Part shown: piece after piece, positions 52,119 through 60,894 of the stretch
Position numbering within the stretch: the first letter of the stretch is position 1
How the letters are laid out: each line of letters opens with the position of its first letter
Notes under the pieces: model-generated
Told to the model about the DNA's origin: nothing
The model's database searches: none
What the model saw: only the letters and a program-made list of their open reading frames with translations
Made by a program: the position numbers and the translations under genes
Source of the DNA: Segetibacter sp.
GTDB taxonomy: Bacteria > Bacteroidota > Bacteroidia > Chitinophagales > Chitinophagaceae
DNA length: 64,000 nt
Assembly: GCF_025963695.1 (NCBI RefSeq)
Contig: NZ_JAOQAH010000083.1
Span: 1-64,000 of the forward strand
Direction of reading: 5' to 3'

Positions 52119-55100
52119 ATGGCCGCCACACAAACCATCAAGGGACTACAGTTCCAACGCCGCTTTACTAAAGAAGGTGTATCTCCATTCGATATGTTTA
52201 CCTACGACTATCGAACAAGCATTATCCGCAATCCAAATGGAGAAGTTGTCTTTGAAATGAAAAATTGCGAGGTTCCTGCGCAATGGAGCCAAATCGCAAC
52301 TGATATTATTGCACAGAAGTATTTCAGAAAAGCAGGGGTTCCTCAACCAGATGGAACGTTGGGCAGAGAAACTTCTGCAAAGCAGGTAGCACACCGTATG
52401 GCTAATTGCTGGAAAGTTTGGGGCGAGCGGTACAATTACTTCGATAGTACTAAAGATGCACAGGTTTTTTATGAGGAGTTAGTGTATAGCATTTTGAATC
52501 AGGCATGCGTACCAAACAGTCCGCAGTGGTTTAATACAGGTCTTTATGAAAGTTATGGAATTACGGGAAAGCCTCAAGGGCATTATTATGTAGATCAAAA
52601 TGATGGACAGCTTAAGAAATCGACGTCCGCGTATGAGAGGCCCCAGCCGCATGCATGTTTTATATTGAGTGTAGAAGATGATTTGGTAAGTGACGGTGGT
52701 ATTATGGATTTGTGGGTACGTGAAGCTAGAATTTTTAAATATGGTTCAGGTGTAGGAACAAATTTCTCAAATATTCGTGGTGAAGGTGAAAAGTTAAGTG
52801 GTGGTGGTACATCAAGCGGCTTAATGAGTTTTTTGAAAATAGGCGACCGATCTGCAGGTGCAATTAAAAGTGGGGGTACAACCCGTCGTGCTGCGAAAAT
52901 GGTTTGTCTCGATTTGGATCATCCTGAAATTGTTGATTTTATAGATTGGAAAGTTGAAGAAGAAAAGAAAGTGGGTGCTTTGATAGCGGCGGGTTATGCA
53001 AGTGATTACGAGGGCGAAGCTTACCGTACAGTATCTGGTCAAAACTCTAATAACTCTGTTCGTATTCCAAACGAGTTTTTTGAGAAACTGGAAAAAGGTG
53101 AAGACTGGCACCTAAAAGGCAGAATTGACGGCCGCACAATGAAAACCATTCCTGCAAAGGAATTGTGGAATAAGATTGCGTATGCAGCATGGAGCTGCGC
53201 TGATCCGGGAGCACAATACAACACGACGATCAACGAATGGCATACTTGTCCGAAAGGTGGCGAGATCAGGGCTTCCAATCCTTGCTCTGAGTATATGTTC
53301 CTTGATAACACCGCATGTAACCTTGCTTCTGTTAACCTGAGACAATTTCATAATAATGATACCAACATTTTTGACGTAGAAGGTTTTGAGTTTACCTGCC
53401 GCTTGTGGACTGTGGTATTGGAGATATCGGTTTTAATGGCACAATTTCCAAGTAAAGAGGTAGCGCAACTTTCTTACGAATACAGAACGCTGGGTCTTGG
53501 CTTTGCTAACCTTGGAAGTATGCTAATGGTAAGCGGAATTGCTTATGACAGTGAAGAAGCTCGCGGTATTGCCGGTGCAGTTTCAGCGATTATGACTGGT
53601 GTTGCTTATCGTACCAGTGCAGAGATCGCAAAGTACCAGGGAGCATTTGTTAAATACGAAGAAAATAAAGAAGATATGCTTCGTGTAATGCATAACCACC
53701 GTGTGGCGGCCTATGATGCTGACAGCTACGAGAAGTTGAGTATTAAACCACAAGGCATAAAAGCAAGATATTGTCCCGATTATATGCTTTCTGCTGCCTG
53801 TAAGGCCTGGGATGAAGCGGTGGAAATGGGAGAAAAGTATGGTTACCGCAATGCACAAACAACCGTAATTGCTCCAACAGGAACTATTGGACTTGTAATG
53901 GATTGTGACACCACAGGTGTTGAACCTGACTTTGCGCTGGTGAAGTTTAAGAAACTTAGCGGCGGCGGTTATTTCAAGATCATCAACCAGTCTGTTCCAC
54001 AAGCATTAAAAAACCTGAAGTACTCAGAAAAAGAGGCTGATGCGATTATTAAGTATGCTGTAGGAACAGCCTCTTTTGAAGGCGCTCCTTTCGTCAATGC
54101 TCAATCCTTAAGCGAAAAAGGGTTTATTGCTGAAGAAATTAAAAAACTGGGTGATGCCCTAAAATCAGCTTTTGAAATCGGCTTTGTTTTCAACCGCTTT
54201 ACCTTGGGAGAAGCTTGCCTCGAAAGACTAGGGTTTAAGGCAGAAGAATATATGGACTGGAACTTCAACTTGCTTGAAGCATTAGGATTTACAGATGAGC
54301 AAATAGATGCTGCAAACGATTATATCTGCGGAACAATGACCGTTGAAGGTGCACCATATTTGAAACCAGAGCATCTTTCAGTTTTTGATTGTGCCAATAA
54401 ATGTGGTAAAAAAGGCGAACGTTATATTCATGCACATGGTCATATCCGTATGATGGGTGCAACTCAGCCTTTCATTAGCGGCGCTATCTCTAAAACGATT
54501 AACCTTCCACACGAAGCTGCTGTTGATGAGATCGCTGATTGCTATATGCTTAGCTGGCAGCTGGGTTTAAAGGCCAATGCATTGTACCGCGACGGTTCTA
54601 AAATGTCTCAACCTCTGAGCAACAAAAGCGATAAGAAAAAGAAAGCTTCAGATACAAAAGAAGAAGTTGCAGAGGCTGTAACCAGTGAGTTGCAACCAGA
54701 GTCAAATATTGTTGATTTGAGTAAGTTAACTGTTGAAGAGTTATTAGAAGAAGTTACCAAGCGCATGCATGCTTCTACCGATACCCAACTGAAGCGCAAG
54801 CTTAGCGATATTGTGCAACGCAAATCATTACCAGGCAAACGCCGTGGCTTTACCCAAAAAGCAAAAATTGGAGGACAGGTCATATTCTTACGTACCGGCG
54901 AGTATAACGACAATACGTTGGGGGAGATTTTTATTGATCTTGCAAAAGAAGGTTCTACACTTCGCAGCCTAATGAACTGTTTTGCAATAGCAGTTTCCGT
55001 CGGCTTGCAATATGGTGTTCCGTTAGAAGAGTTTGTTGAGAAGTTTGTGTTTACCAAGTTCGAGCCTGCCGGTATGGTAGATCATCCAAATATTAAGACG

Positions 55101-55466
55101 ACTACTTCGATCGTAGACTTTATTTTCCGTTGTCTTGCTTACGAATACATGGGTCGCACCGACCTGGTACATGTACTGGACAAGCCGGAGTTAAGCAACC
55201 TGGGCGACGATGTAGATGTAAAGCAGGAATTAAGCAGTGTCAGGGTTACGCCTTCTGCCCCTGTTAATGGTTCTCAAGGTACGCCTGCACAAAAACAGCA
55301 GAAATTAGTTGCCACAAAAGTTGGTGCTGGTTTGGATGCAGTAAATGCTGCCGCTAAAACTATGCAAAGCGATGCCCCAAGTTGTAGTACCTGCGGTCAT
55401 ATCACCATCCGGAGTGGTACGTGTTACAAATGCATGAATTGTGGTACCAGCATGGGCTGTAGCTAA
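52119..55466 (+). CDS. nrdJ: Adenosylcobalamin-dependent (class II) ribonucleotide reductase
   Basis: Reduces ribonucleotides to deoxyribonucleotides using an AdoCbl-derived thiyl radical. The active-site N-x-C-x-E is Asn387-Cys389-Glu391 in SNPCSEYMF. Barrel blocks include IFKYGSGVGTNFSNIRGEGE, PTGTIGLVMDCDTTG and the ALGFTDEQIDAAN region. The C-terminus ends in a Cys-rich zinc-ribbon-like tail (CSTCGHITIRSGTCYKCMNC) that regenerates active-site thiols. Length 1115 is at the long end for the group. A Ser/Lys-rich linker lies near residues 830-860. With metH it makes this cell strongly cobalamin-dependent. Confidence 0.96.
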   Translation: MAATQTIKGLQFQRRFTKEGVSPFDMFTYDYRTSIIRNPNGEVVFEMKNCEVPAQWSQIATDIIAQKYFRKAGVPQPDGTLGRETSAKQVAHRMANCWKVWGERYNYFDSTKDAQVFYEELVYSILNQACVPNSPQWFNTGLYESYGITGKPQGHYYVDQNDGQLKKSTSAYERPQPHACFILSVEDDLVSDGGIMDLWVREARIFKYGSGVGTNFSNIRGEGEKLSGGGTSSGLMSFLKIGDRSAGAIKSGGTTRRAAKMVCLDLDHPEIVDFIDWKVEEEKKVGALIAAGYASDYEGEAYRTVSGQNSNNSVRIPNEFFEKLEKGEDWHLKGRIDGRTMKTIPAKELWNKIAYAAWSCADPGAQYNTTINEWHTCPKGGEIRASNPCSEYMFLDNTACNLASVNLRQFHNNDTNIFDVEGFEFTCRLWTVVLEISVLMAQFPSKEVAQLSYEYRTLGLGFANLGSMLMVSGIAYDSEEARGIAGAVSAIMTGVAYRTSAEIAKYQGAFVKYEENKEDMLRVMHNHRVAAYDADSYEKLSIKPQGIKARYCPDYMLSAACKAWDEAVEMGEKYGYRNAQTTVIAPTGTIGLVMDCDTTGVEPDFALVKFKKLSGGGYFKIINQSVPQALKNLKYSEKEADAIIKYAVGTASFEGAPFVNAQSLSEKGFIAEEIKKLGDALKSAFEIGFVFNRFTLGEACLERLGFKAEEYMDWNFNLLEALGFTDEQIDAANDYICGTMTVEGAPYLKPEHLSVFDCANKCGKKGERYIHAHGHIRMMGATQPFISGAISKTINLPHEAAVDEIADCYMLSWQLGLKANALYRDGSKMSQPLSNKSDKKKKASDTKEEVAEAVTSELQPESNIVDLSKLTVEELLEEVTKRMHASTDTQLKRKLSDIVQRKSLPGKRRGFTQKAKIGGQVIFLRTGEYNDNTLGEIFIDLAKEGSTLRSLMNCFAIAVSVGLQYGVPLEEFVEKFVFTKFEPAGMVDHPNIKTTTSIVDFIFRCLAYEYMGRTDLVHVLDKPELSNLGDDVDVKQELSSVRVTPSAPVNGSQGTPAQKQQKLVATKVGAGLDAVNAAAKTMQSDAPSCSTCGHITIRSGTCYKCMNCGTSMGCS

Positions 55467-55479
55467 AATAAATGTAAAA

Positions 55480-55511
55480 AGAGGAACTGTAAAAAGTTCC
55501 TCTTTTTTTTT
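55480..55511 (+). terminator. Intrinsic terminator of nrdJ
   Basis: Perfect 8-bp stem AGAGGAAC / GTTCCTCT, loop TGTAAAAA, then nine or more T. Confidence 0.9.
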
Positions 55512-55540
55512 AATAAGAACTAAAAATGTGTCTAAAATAA

Positions 55541-55573
55541 TTAAAGGCTATCTGGACCAGAGATAGCCTTTAA
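55541..55573. terminator. Second hairpin after nrdJ
   Basis: Perfect 13-bp stem TTAAAGGCTATCT / AGATAGCCTTTAA, loop GGACCAG, 30 bp after the first terminator, without a strong T-run. It may be a backup terminator or an RNA-stability structure. Confidence 0.55.
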
Positions 55574-55726
55574 TTATGTACGCAATGTAGCCAGGGTAAT
55601 ACTTGCATATCCTGTTCGCTACAAATTTAACTGCAAGTTTTATTCTCAGAGTTATTTAAAACGTTTTTTGTCCGGTTGTTGTCGTGGTATTCTTTTCCAT
55701 ACTTTTAAGTTCACAAAACCTTTTTG

Positions 55727-56209
55727 ATGGAAATACTTTTCTCATACGATAAAAAGTTGGTTATTCAGGCTCTACGATACCATTTTATAAATCGATTTGA
55801 AGTAAGAATCCTGATGATTCTAGTAAATGTGTTTGCAATATTTTCCGCCGCTTTATTTTATTCTCATAAAGTTTCTCCATTAGCATTTCTCCTTAGTTCT
55901 ATACTTTGGATAGGAATAATGATTTCTTTCTGGTTCTTTTTGCCCAATACTGTTTATAAAAAAGCCTCTACTTTCAGAGATACCTTTAAAATGACTTTTG
56001 GAGAATATCGTGTTAGGGTTGAAAATGAACGGGGCTATACGGAATGGAACTGGGAAAAATTCGCTTCTTATCTTGAAAGCCCTCACTTCGTCCATTTATA
56101 TTTTGACAGCAAATCGTTTTTCCTTGTACCAAAAGTGGCAATCGAAAAAGAAGGAAATCTGGATGATCTTCGAAGGTTATTAAAGGAAAAAATAAGGTCG
56201 AAAAAATAA
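55727..56209 (+). CDS. YcxB-like membrane protein
   Basis: 160 residues from the ATG at 55727 (frame open from a TTG at 55724). Two transmembrane helices (ILMILVNVFAIFSAALFY; FLLSSILWIGIMISFWFFL) are followed by a soluble domain with GEYRVRVENERGYTEWNWEK, SPHFVHLYFDSKSFFLVPK and a basic end. This order (two TM helices, then a PH-like domain with a W-x-W/F core and FxxVP motif) fits the YcxB family. Function unknown. It converges with an acetyltransferase gene with only 8 bp between the stops, the only convergent gap here lacking a dispersed repeat. Confidence 0.75.
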   Translation: MEILFSYDKKLVIQALRYHFINRFEVRILMILVNVFAIFSAALFYSHKVSPLAFLLSSILWIGIMISFWFFLPNTVYKKASTFRDTFKMTFGEYRVRVENERGYTEWNWEKFASYLESPHFVHLYFDSKSFFLVPKVAIEKEGNLDDLRRLLKEKIRSKK

Positions 56210-56217
56210 TTCTACCA

Positions 56218-56646
56218 TTATAATTGTTTTTCCATGTTGTAATGAGGAATAGTTACTTCTGTAAATTCTTCGCCCGAAATGGCATAACCAAGCCTTTCGT
56301 AAAACCCTGCAGCCGATTTGCGGGCATGCATGCAAACTTTTTTGTATCCTCTGTCGCGGGCTATGTTTTCTGCAAATTGCATTAGCACCCGCCCAATGCC
56401 CTTACCCTGCAGTCCGGCTTTTACCGCCATTTGCCTCAGCCTTACCGCAGTAGGATCTATTTGCGTAAGTATGCAACAACCCAGCATTTGATCATCTTCA
56501 TATGCTGCAATAAGTAAGTCTTCTTTTTCCTTTTCAAGGTCTTCCTTCGAAAAGTCAAGGCCCAATGGCTTCCGCAAAATTTGCTTGCGTAACTCTACCA
56601 TCTGGTTATACTCTTTGCTATTATGATCAATAATTTTTAAAGGCAT
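56218..56646 (-). CDS. GNAT family N-acetyltransferase
   Basis: 142-residue acetyl-CoA-dependent acyltransferase. Motif A is VRLRQMAVKAGLQGKGIGRV with Q/RxxGxG/A as QGKGIG. Further motif: AENIARDRGYKKVCMHARKS followed by AAGFYERLGYAISGEEF. It resembles the ElaA/YjcF-like group of small GNATs. Substrate unknown. No operon partner; the next gene upstream starts 495 bp away on the other strand. Confidence 0.9.
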   Translation of the reverse strand: MPLKIIDHNSKEYNQMVELRKQILRKPLGLDFSKEDLEKEKEDLLIAAYEDDQMLGCCILTQIDPTAVRLRQMAVKAGLQGKGIGRVLMQFAENIARDRGYKKVCMHARKSAAGFYERLGYAISGEEFTEVTIPHYNMEKQL

Positions 56647-57141
56647 ATCAGTATTTAGCTTACAAAATAAGTTTTACGTACAAAAATATCATTTATAGCT
56701 TCGAAAAAATCGGTAATAGTATGAAAATGGTTCTTTTATTTGAATCAACAGATAAAGAGCTGCAATCTTTGAAAAGTGATCACTTAAATTATCAAGTTAA
56801 GTAGTGTTGGATTGTTGACAGCGATTCCAAAAAAAGATAATGCTTTTCCTTGTGAAAGAGGCGTTACCAAATGTATAGCGCTATTTATATTATAGATTAA
56901 GCTTACAATATTCCCCTTAAAGCTCTGGCGATTCCCCAATTATTCCCAGTTTTTCATATTTGGTTAAGCGAGGTTTTCTTCGTTTCGACTGACATTCAGA
57001 TACTTAAAGTTTTGCATATGTTTTGCGGCTATCATCGACGGTGGGGGAATTAAAACAATAAAAATGGAATAATTTTTTAATGTATAGTTCTGGCATTTTT
57101 TAATCCTCTATAAAATATCTTTTAACTAAAAACAAAAAATT
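56647..57141. other. Divergent intergenic region without an identified gene
   Basis: About 495 bp between divergent genes. It contains a 27-residue frame at 56721-56804 (MKMVLLFESTDKELQSLKSD...) that may be a decayed small antitoxin-like gene but is not supportable alone. No repeat copy, terminator or clear promoter box was found. Confidence 0.4.
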
Positions 57142-58659
57142 ATGGAAAAGCCGATTTGTTATTTACCACGTTTAATATTAACGGCATCCGTTTTTATTAC
57201 TGGTACCGTCGCCCATTCGCAAAGCAGTACAACAACCTCAGGTACTACTTCCACTAACACAGGTACTACTTCAGCTAACATGAGTGATACTGCCTTTATT
57301 AGTAAAAACATTATGGATAACATGATGGAAATACAACTTTCTGAAATGGGCAGAACAAAAGCAACTGATCCAAAAATAAAAACGTTAGCTCAGCAGATGG
57401 TTACTGACCATACCCAGATGCTGAATGAGTTACAGCGCGCTGCCAAAACCAGAAATATGGCGGTTATGACCATGGGTAGCGGTAACTGGGGATCGGGGAG
57501 CGGTAGTGGTACTACAGGATCCGGGATGGGTACAGCAGGGTCAGGTACAACTACGTCGGGAATGGGAACAACTGGTTCAGGCTCTGGAACTACAGGGAGC
57601 GGAACTACTGGTTCAGGGGTAGGTACTTCGGGTAGTAGTTCTACTTCAGGAATGGGTACTTCTGGTTCCGAAACAGGTACTTCCGGTAATCGTGCAGGAA
57701 GATCTGGTGTGGGAACATCTGGTAGTGGTACAGGATCTGGAGTGGGAACTTCTGGTACAGGAACAACGGGAAGTAGCTCTACAGGAAGAAATAACAGGGG
57801 AAATAGAAATGGCACTACTGCCGGCAGAACAGGAACTACAGGTGCGGGAATGGGAACTTCGGGTTCAGGCACAGGAACTACAGGAAGTGGTGCTACCGGT
57901 TCAGGGGTTGGCACTTCTGGTAGTGGCACAGGAACTACAGGTGCGGGAATGGGAACTACGGGTTCAGGCACAGGTACCACAGGAAGTGGAACTACTGGTT
58001 CAGGGGTTGGCACTTCTGGTAGTGGCACAGGAACTACAGGTGCGGGAATGGGAACTTCGGGTTCGGGCACAGGTACCAAAGGAAGCGGAACTACTGGTTC
58101 AGGGGTTGGCACTTCTGGTAGTGGCACAGGAACTTCAGGTGCCGGAATGGGAACTACGGGTTCAGGCACAGGTACCACAGGAAGCGGAACTACTGGTTCA
58201 GGGGTTGGCACTTCTGGTAGTGGCACAGGAACTACAGGTGCCGGAATGGGAACTTCGGGTTCGGGTACAGGTACCACAGGAAGCGGAACTACCGGTTCAG
58301 GGGTTGGAACTTCTGGTAGTGGCACAGGTACCGGATCTGGAATGGGAACTTCTGGTTCAACAGGTTCAGGAAGTGGAATGAATGGTATGGGAATGCATGG
58401 TGATATGACCGGAAGTGGCATGGCAGCAATGCAAGCACTTCAAAATGCAACGGGTACCCAGTTTAATGCAATGTTTGTTTCTCAAATGCTTGCAATGCAT
58501 GAAGCGAAACTTACAGAACTTCAGTCAGCTGCAACTACATTAACTGACGCTGAACTGAAATCATCAGTTAACAGGGCAATCCCAATAATAAGGATGCATA
58601 GAGATATGTTGTCAAAGATGAATACTGGCGGAACTAGTGGTGGATCAAGCCAGCAGTAG
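57142..58659 (+). CDS. Secreted DUF4142 protein with Gly/Ser/Thr tandem repeats
   Basis: Exported 505-residue protein, signal peptide [20 protein letters not shown] then GTVAHSQ. Residues about 48-108 are the first half of a DUF4142 ferritin-like four-helix domain ([40 protein letters not shown]), and about 425-495 the second half ([35 protein letters not shown]). Between them is about 310 residues of Gly/Ser/Thr, including five or more 33-residue repeats encoded by exact 99-bp units. DUF4142 proteins in other species are usually 150-200 residues, so the repeat is an insertion in a loop. Function unknown. Confidence 0.85.
   Translation: MEKPICYLPRLILTASVFITGTVAHSQSSTTTSGTTSTNTGTTSANMSDTAFISKNIMDNMMEIQLSEMGRTKATDPKIKTLAQQMVTDHTQMLNELQRAAKTRNMAVMTMGSGNWGSGSGSGTTGSGMGTAGSGTTTSGMGTTGSGSGTTGSGTTGSGVGTSGSSSTSGMGTSGSETGTSGNRAGRSGVGTSGSGTGSGVGTSGTGTTGSSSTGRNNRGNRNGTTAGRTGTTGAGMGTSGSGTGTTGSGATGSGVGTSGSGTGTTGAGMGTTGSGTGTTGSGTTGSGVGTSGSGTGTTGAGMGTSGSGTGTKGSGTTGSGVGTSGSGTGTSGAGMGTTGSGTGTTGSGTTGSGVGTSGSGTGTTGAGMGTSGSGTGTTGSGTTGSGVGTSGSGTGTGSGMGTSGSTGSGSGMNGMGMHGDMTGSGMAAMQALQNATGTQFNAMFVSQMLAMHEAKLTELQSAATTLTDAELKSSVNRAIPIIRMHRDMLSKMNTGGTSGGSSQQ
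57798..58393 (+). repeat. 99-bp tandem repeat array inside the DUF4142 gene
   Basis: The word GGTTCAGGGGTTGG recurs at 57898, 57997, 58096, 58195 and 58294 (last copy GGTTGGA), exactly 99 bp apart. Each unit encodes 33 residues of the type [20 protein letters not shown]. Copies differ by only a few substitutions, which implies recent expansion or gene conversion. Confidence 0.92.
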
Positions 58660-58663
58660 AACG

Positions 58664-58726
58664 AAGGCTCCTAATAAAAGTAAAAGAGCGGCAATTTGCC
58701 GCTCTTTTACTTTTATTAGGAGCCTT
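58664..58726. terminator. 63-bp perfect palindrome after the DUF4142 gene
   Basis: Two 31-base arms separated by one T (58695). The left arm begins AAGGCTCCTAATAAAAGTAA and ends AAAGAGCGGCAA; the right arm is its exact reverse complement. The inner GAGCGGCAATTTGCCGCTC with the A/T runs would act as a bidirectional terminator, but the full stem is far longer than needed. Confidence 0.85.
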
Positions 58727-58862
58727 TTATTTTAAACTTTTCTTCATGTTCTAAAGGTAGAAGAGCTAAAAAATTTTCAACTTGTTTAGCTGGCGGCGAC
58801 AGAGACCACAGCAATATAGTTTCGCCTTGAGGCACTTAATTGGTGACCACAAATTGGAACTT

Positions 58863-58940
58863 ACAATAGAATTACTAAAGTTGAACGAAATGCGACGCAA
58901 GGATGATGCTATAAAAAACAAATGTTTGGTTTCAAAAGAG
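58863..58940 (+). repeat. Dispersed intergenic element, copy P
   Basis: ACAATAGAATTACTAAAG, ACGAAA, core TGCGACGCAA at 58891-58900, GGATGATGCTATAAAAAAC, right end TTTGGTTTCAAAAG. It lies in the convergent gap, right end toward the ABC exporter stop. Confidence 0.72.
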
Positions 58941-58989
58941 TCTCTGACCTGATGGGCTTAAGATAAAAGGGTGGTCAAGGTAATCCAAG

Positions 58990-60801
58990 TTATAGTACCA
59001 CCCCGCTATGTTTCTCCAACTGCATATTGTATAGGTTAGCATAATGACCACCTAAAGTAAGTAGCTCTTCATGTGTTCCCACTTCTTTAAGTTCACCCTT
59101 ATCCATTACCAATATTTTACTCGCTTTCCTTATAGTAGACAAGCGATGAGCAATGACGATTGAGGTACGGCCGGCAATCAATTTGTCAATAGCCTGCTGT
59201 ATTAAAGCTTCGCTTTCTGTGTCGATAGAAGAGGTTGCCTCATCTAAAATAAGAATTGAGGGGTTGTATAATAACGCCCTTATAAAGCTTAATAGTTGTC
59301 GCTGACCGAGGCTTAAAGTGCTGCCACGTTCCATAACGTTGTAATCGTACCCCTGGGGTAAACTCATAATAAAATCGTGCACTCCAATCATCTTCGCTGC
59401 CTGAACTACCTGCTCTTTTGAAATGGAAGGATTTCTTAAAGTAATGTTTTCGAGGACTGTACCTGAAAAAAGAAATACATCCTGCAACACCACTCCAATC
59501 CGGCTTCGCAAGACGTCTAACTTATAATCTTCAATATTTACGTCATCAATTTTTATCTCACCCTTTTGAATATGATAGAGGCGGTTTAACAAGCTTATGA
59601 TAGAAGTTTTTCCACTACCGGTATGACCAACCAACGCAATGGTTTCACCAGGTTGAGCGGAGAAAGAAATGTTTTTCAATACGTACTGTTCTTTCACATA
59701 GGCGAACCACACGTTTTGAAGTTCAACTTTTCCCGCTATGGAATCAGGCGCGTAGGAACCTTCGGATTGAATTACATCGGGGTTGTCCAACACCTTAAAA
59801 ACCCTTTCGCTAGATACCATTCCCATCTGTATAACATTGAACTTATCGGCAATTACCCTAAGGGGACGGAAAATCTGGTTTAAGTAAAGGATGAAAGCAA
59901 CAAGCAATCCGGCGTCTAACTCGTTTCCTGCTATCCACCAAACCAGCAGGCCCATACTTACTGCCAACACAACCTCTACTACCGGGAAAAATATAGAATA
60001 GGCGAAAATTGCATGGATATTGGCGTCACGATGTTCTTTATTAATTTTTTTGAATTTCTTGAATTCCCGTTCTTCTGCCGCAAAAGCCTGTACTATTTGC
60101 ATCCCGGTTATGTGCTCCTGTACAAAAGCGTTTAATGCTGAAACGGCGTTTCGCACCTTCATAAAAGAGCGGTTGACACTTTCTTTAAAGTAATACGTAG
60201 CAATTATTAAAATAGGGAAAGGAATAAGGCTGATTAGGGTAAGCCTCCAATCCATAAAGAACATAATAGCAAGGGTAAATATGATGGAAAGCAGGTCTGA
60301 AATAATCGGGATCAGCCCATCGGCAAAAATATCGTTGATGCTTTCAATATCATTTATAGTACGGGTAGTTAGGGTGCCAATAGGGGTTTTGTCAAACTGA
60401 GAAAGGTTTAGGGTCATTACTTTTTTATACACTGTTACCCGCATATCTTTTACAACACTCTGCCCAAGCCAGGATGTAAGAAAAGAAAAAATAAACCGGA
60501 AAGCAGTCTCAATAAAAAGAAAAACAATCTGGAAAATGGTGACAGCTATAATGAACCTTGTAGCATCTGAAAGATCTGTATTAAACATAAAGACCCTTAG
60601 CCATGCAGGCATGTTAAGTGGCTTGCCCGTAGCTACATCAACGGTAAGATTAATCAGGTAAGGTCTAACGGGTGCAAAAACTGCTAATAAGATGGAAAGA
60701 ACAATACTTATGTATAAATATTTGTTGTAAGGCTTTACAAATTGAAAAACCCTTTTTAGTAATGAAAAATTAAAGACTTTCTTTTTAACCACATCAGACA
60801 T
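58990..60801 (-). CDS. ABC exporter (permease fused to ATPase), second copy
   Basis: Half-size ABC exporter of 603 residues from the ATG at 60801 (MSDVVKKKVFNFSLLKRVFQ); the frame extends 20 codons upstream without support. Six TM helices to about residue 330, and a nucleotide-binding domain with Walker A GHTGSGKT, Q-loop LQDVFLF, a variant signature LSLGQRQ (instead of LSGGQ), Walker B ILILDEATSSID and IVIAHRLSTIRKASK. The signature and overall pattern fit the LmrA/YheI-type multidrug or lipid exporter group. It is distinct from the exporter at 38415. Substrate unknown. Confidence 0.92.
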   Translation of the reverse strand: MSDVVKKKVFNFSLLKRVFQFVKPYNKYLYISIVLSILLAVFAPVRPYLINLTVDVATGKPLNMPAWLRVFMFNTDLSDATRFIIAVTIFQIVFLFIETAFRFIFSFLTSWLGQSVVKDMRVTVYKKVMTLNLSQFDKTPIGTLTTRTINDIESINDIFADGLIPIISDLLSIIFTLAIMFFMDWRLTLISLIPFPILIIATYYFKESVNRSFMKVRNAVSALNAFVQEHITGMQIVQAFAAEEREFKKFKKINKEHRDANIHAIFAYSIFFPVVEVVLAVSMGLLVWWIAGNELDAGLLVAFILYLNQIFRPLRVIADKFNVIQMGMVSSERVFKVLDNPDVIQSEGSYAPDSIAGKVELQNVWFAYVKEQYVLKNISFSAQPGETIALVGHTGSGKTSIISLLNRLYHIQKGEIKIDDVNIEDYKLDVLRSRIGVVLQDVFLFSGTVLENITLRNPSISKEQVVQAAKMIGVHDFIMSLPQGYDYNVMERGSTLSLGQRQLLSFIRALLYNPSILILDEATSSIDTESEALIQQAIDKLIAGRTSIVIAHRLSTIRKASKILVMDKGELKEVGTHEELLTLGGHYANLYNMQLEKHSGVVL

Positions 60802-60849
60802 AAGATCGCAAAAGTATTTATTAAGACTGTTATAAACCTGTTTAAAGAA

Positions 60850-60875
60850 AAGAGCCGCCAAGGGGGGCAGCTCTT
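60850..60875 (-). terminator. Intrinsic terminator after the large secreted protein gene
   Basis: On the minus strand: stem AAGAGCTGCC / GGCGGCTCTT (one T-G wobble), followed by TTCTTT. It separates the gene at 60895 from the ABC exporter gene. Confidence 0.75.
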
Positions 60876-60894
60876 AAAAAGAAAGATAATTTCT

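Noticed and set aside
56721..56804. 27-residue frame MKMVLLFESTDKELQSLKSD...
   Set aside because: Looks vaguely like the start of a small antitoxin-type protein but is too short to support as a gene or pseudogene.
57692..58381. Second plus-strand frame of 229 codons within the repeat array
   Set aside because: Frame shadow of the same 99-bp repeats, starting inside the repeat region with no independent domain.
57798..58393. 99-bp periodic array considered as a CRISPR
   Set aside because: Whole unit repeats with no variable spacers, in frame inside a coding sequence, and no cas genes nearby.
57390..58421. 343-codon minus-strand frame rich in Pro-Val-Pro-Glu, antisense to the DUF4142 gene
   Set aside because: Open only because the GGx/ACx repeat units leave several frames free of stops; the signal peptide and DUF4142 halves identify the plus-strand frame as the gene.
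58716..58835. 39-codon minus-strand frame starting with GTG after the ABC exporter
   Set aside because: Too short, ends inside the large palindrome, no recognised homology.
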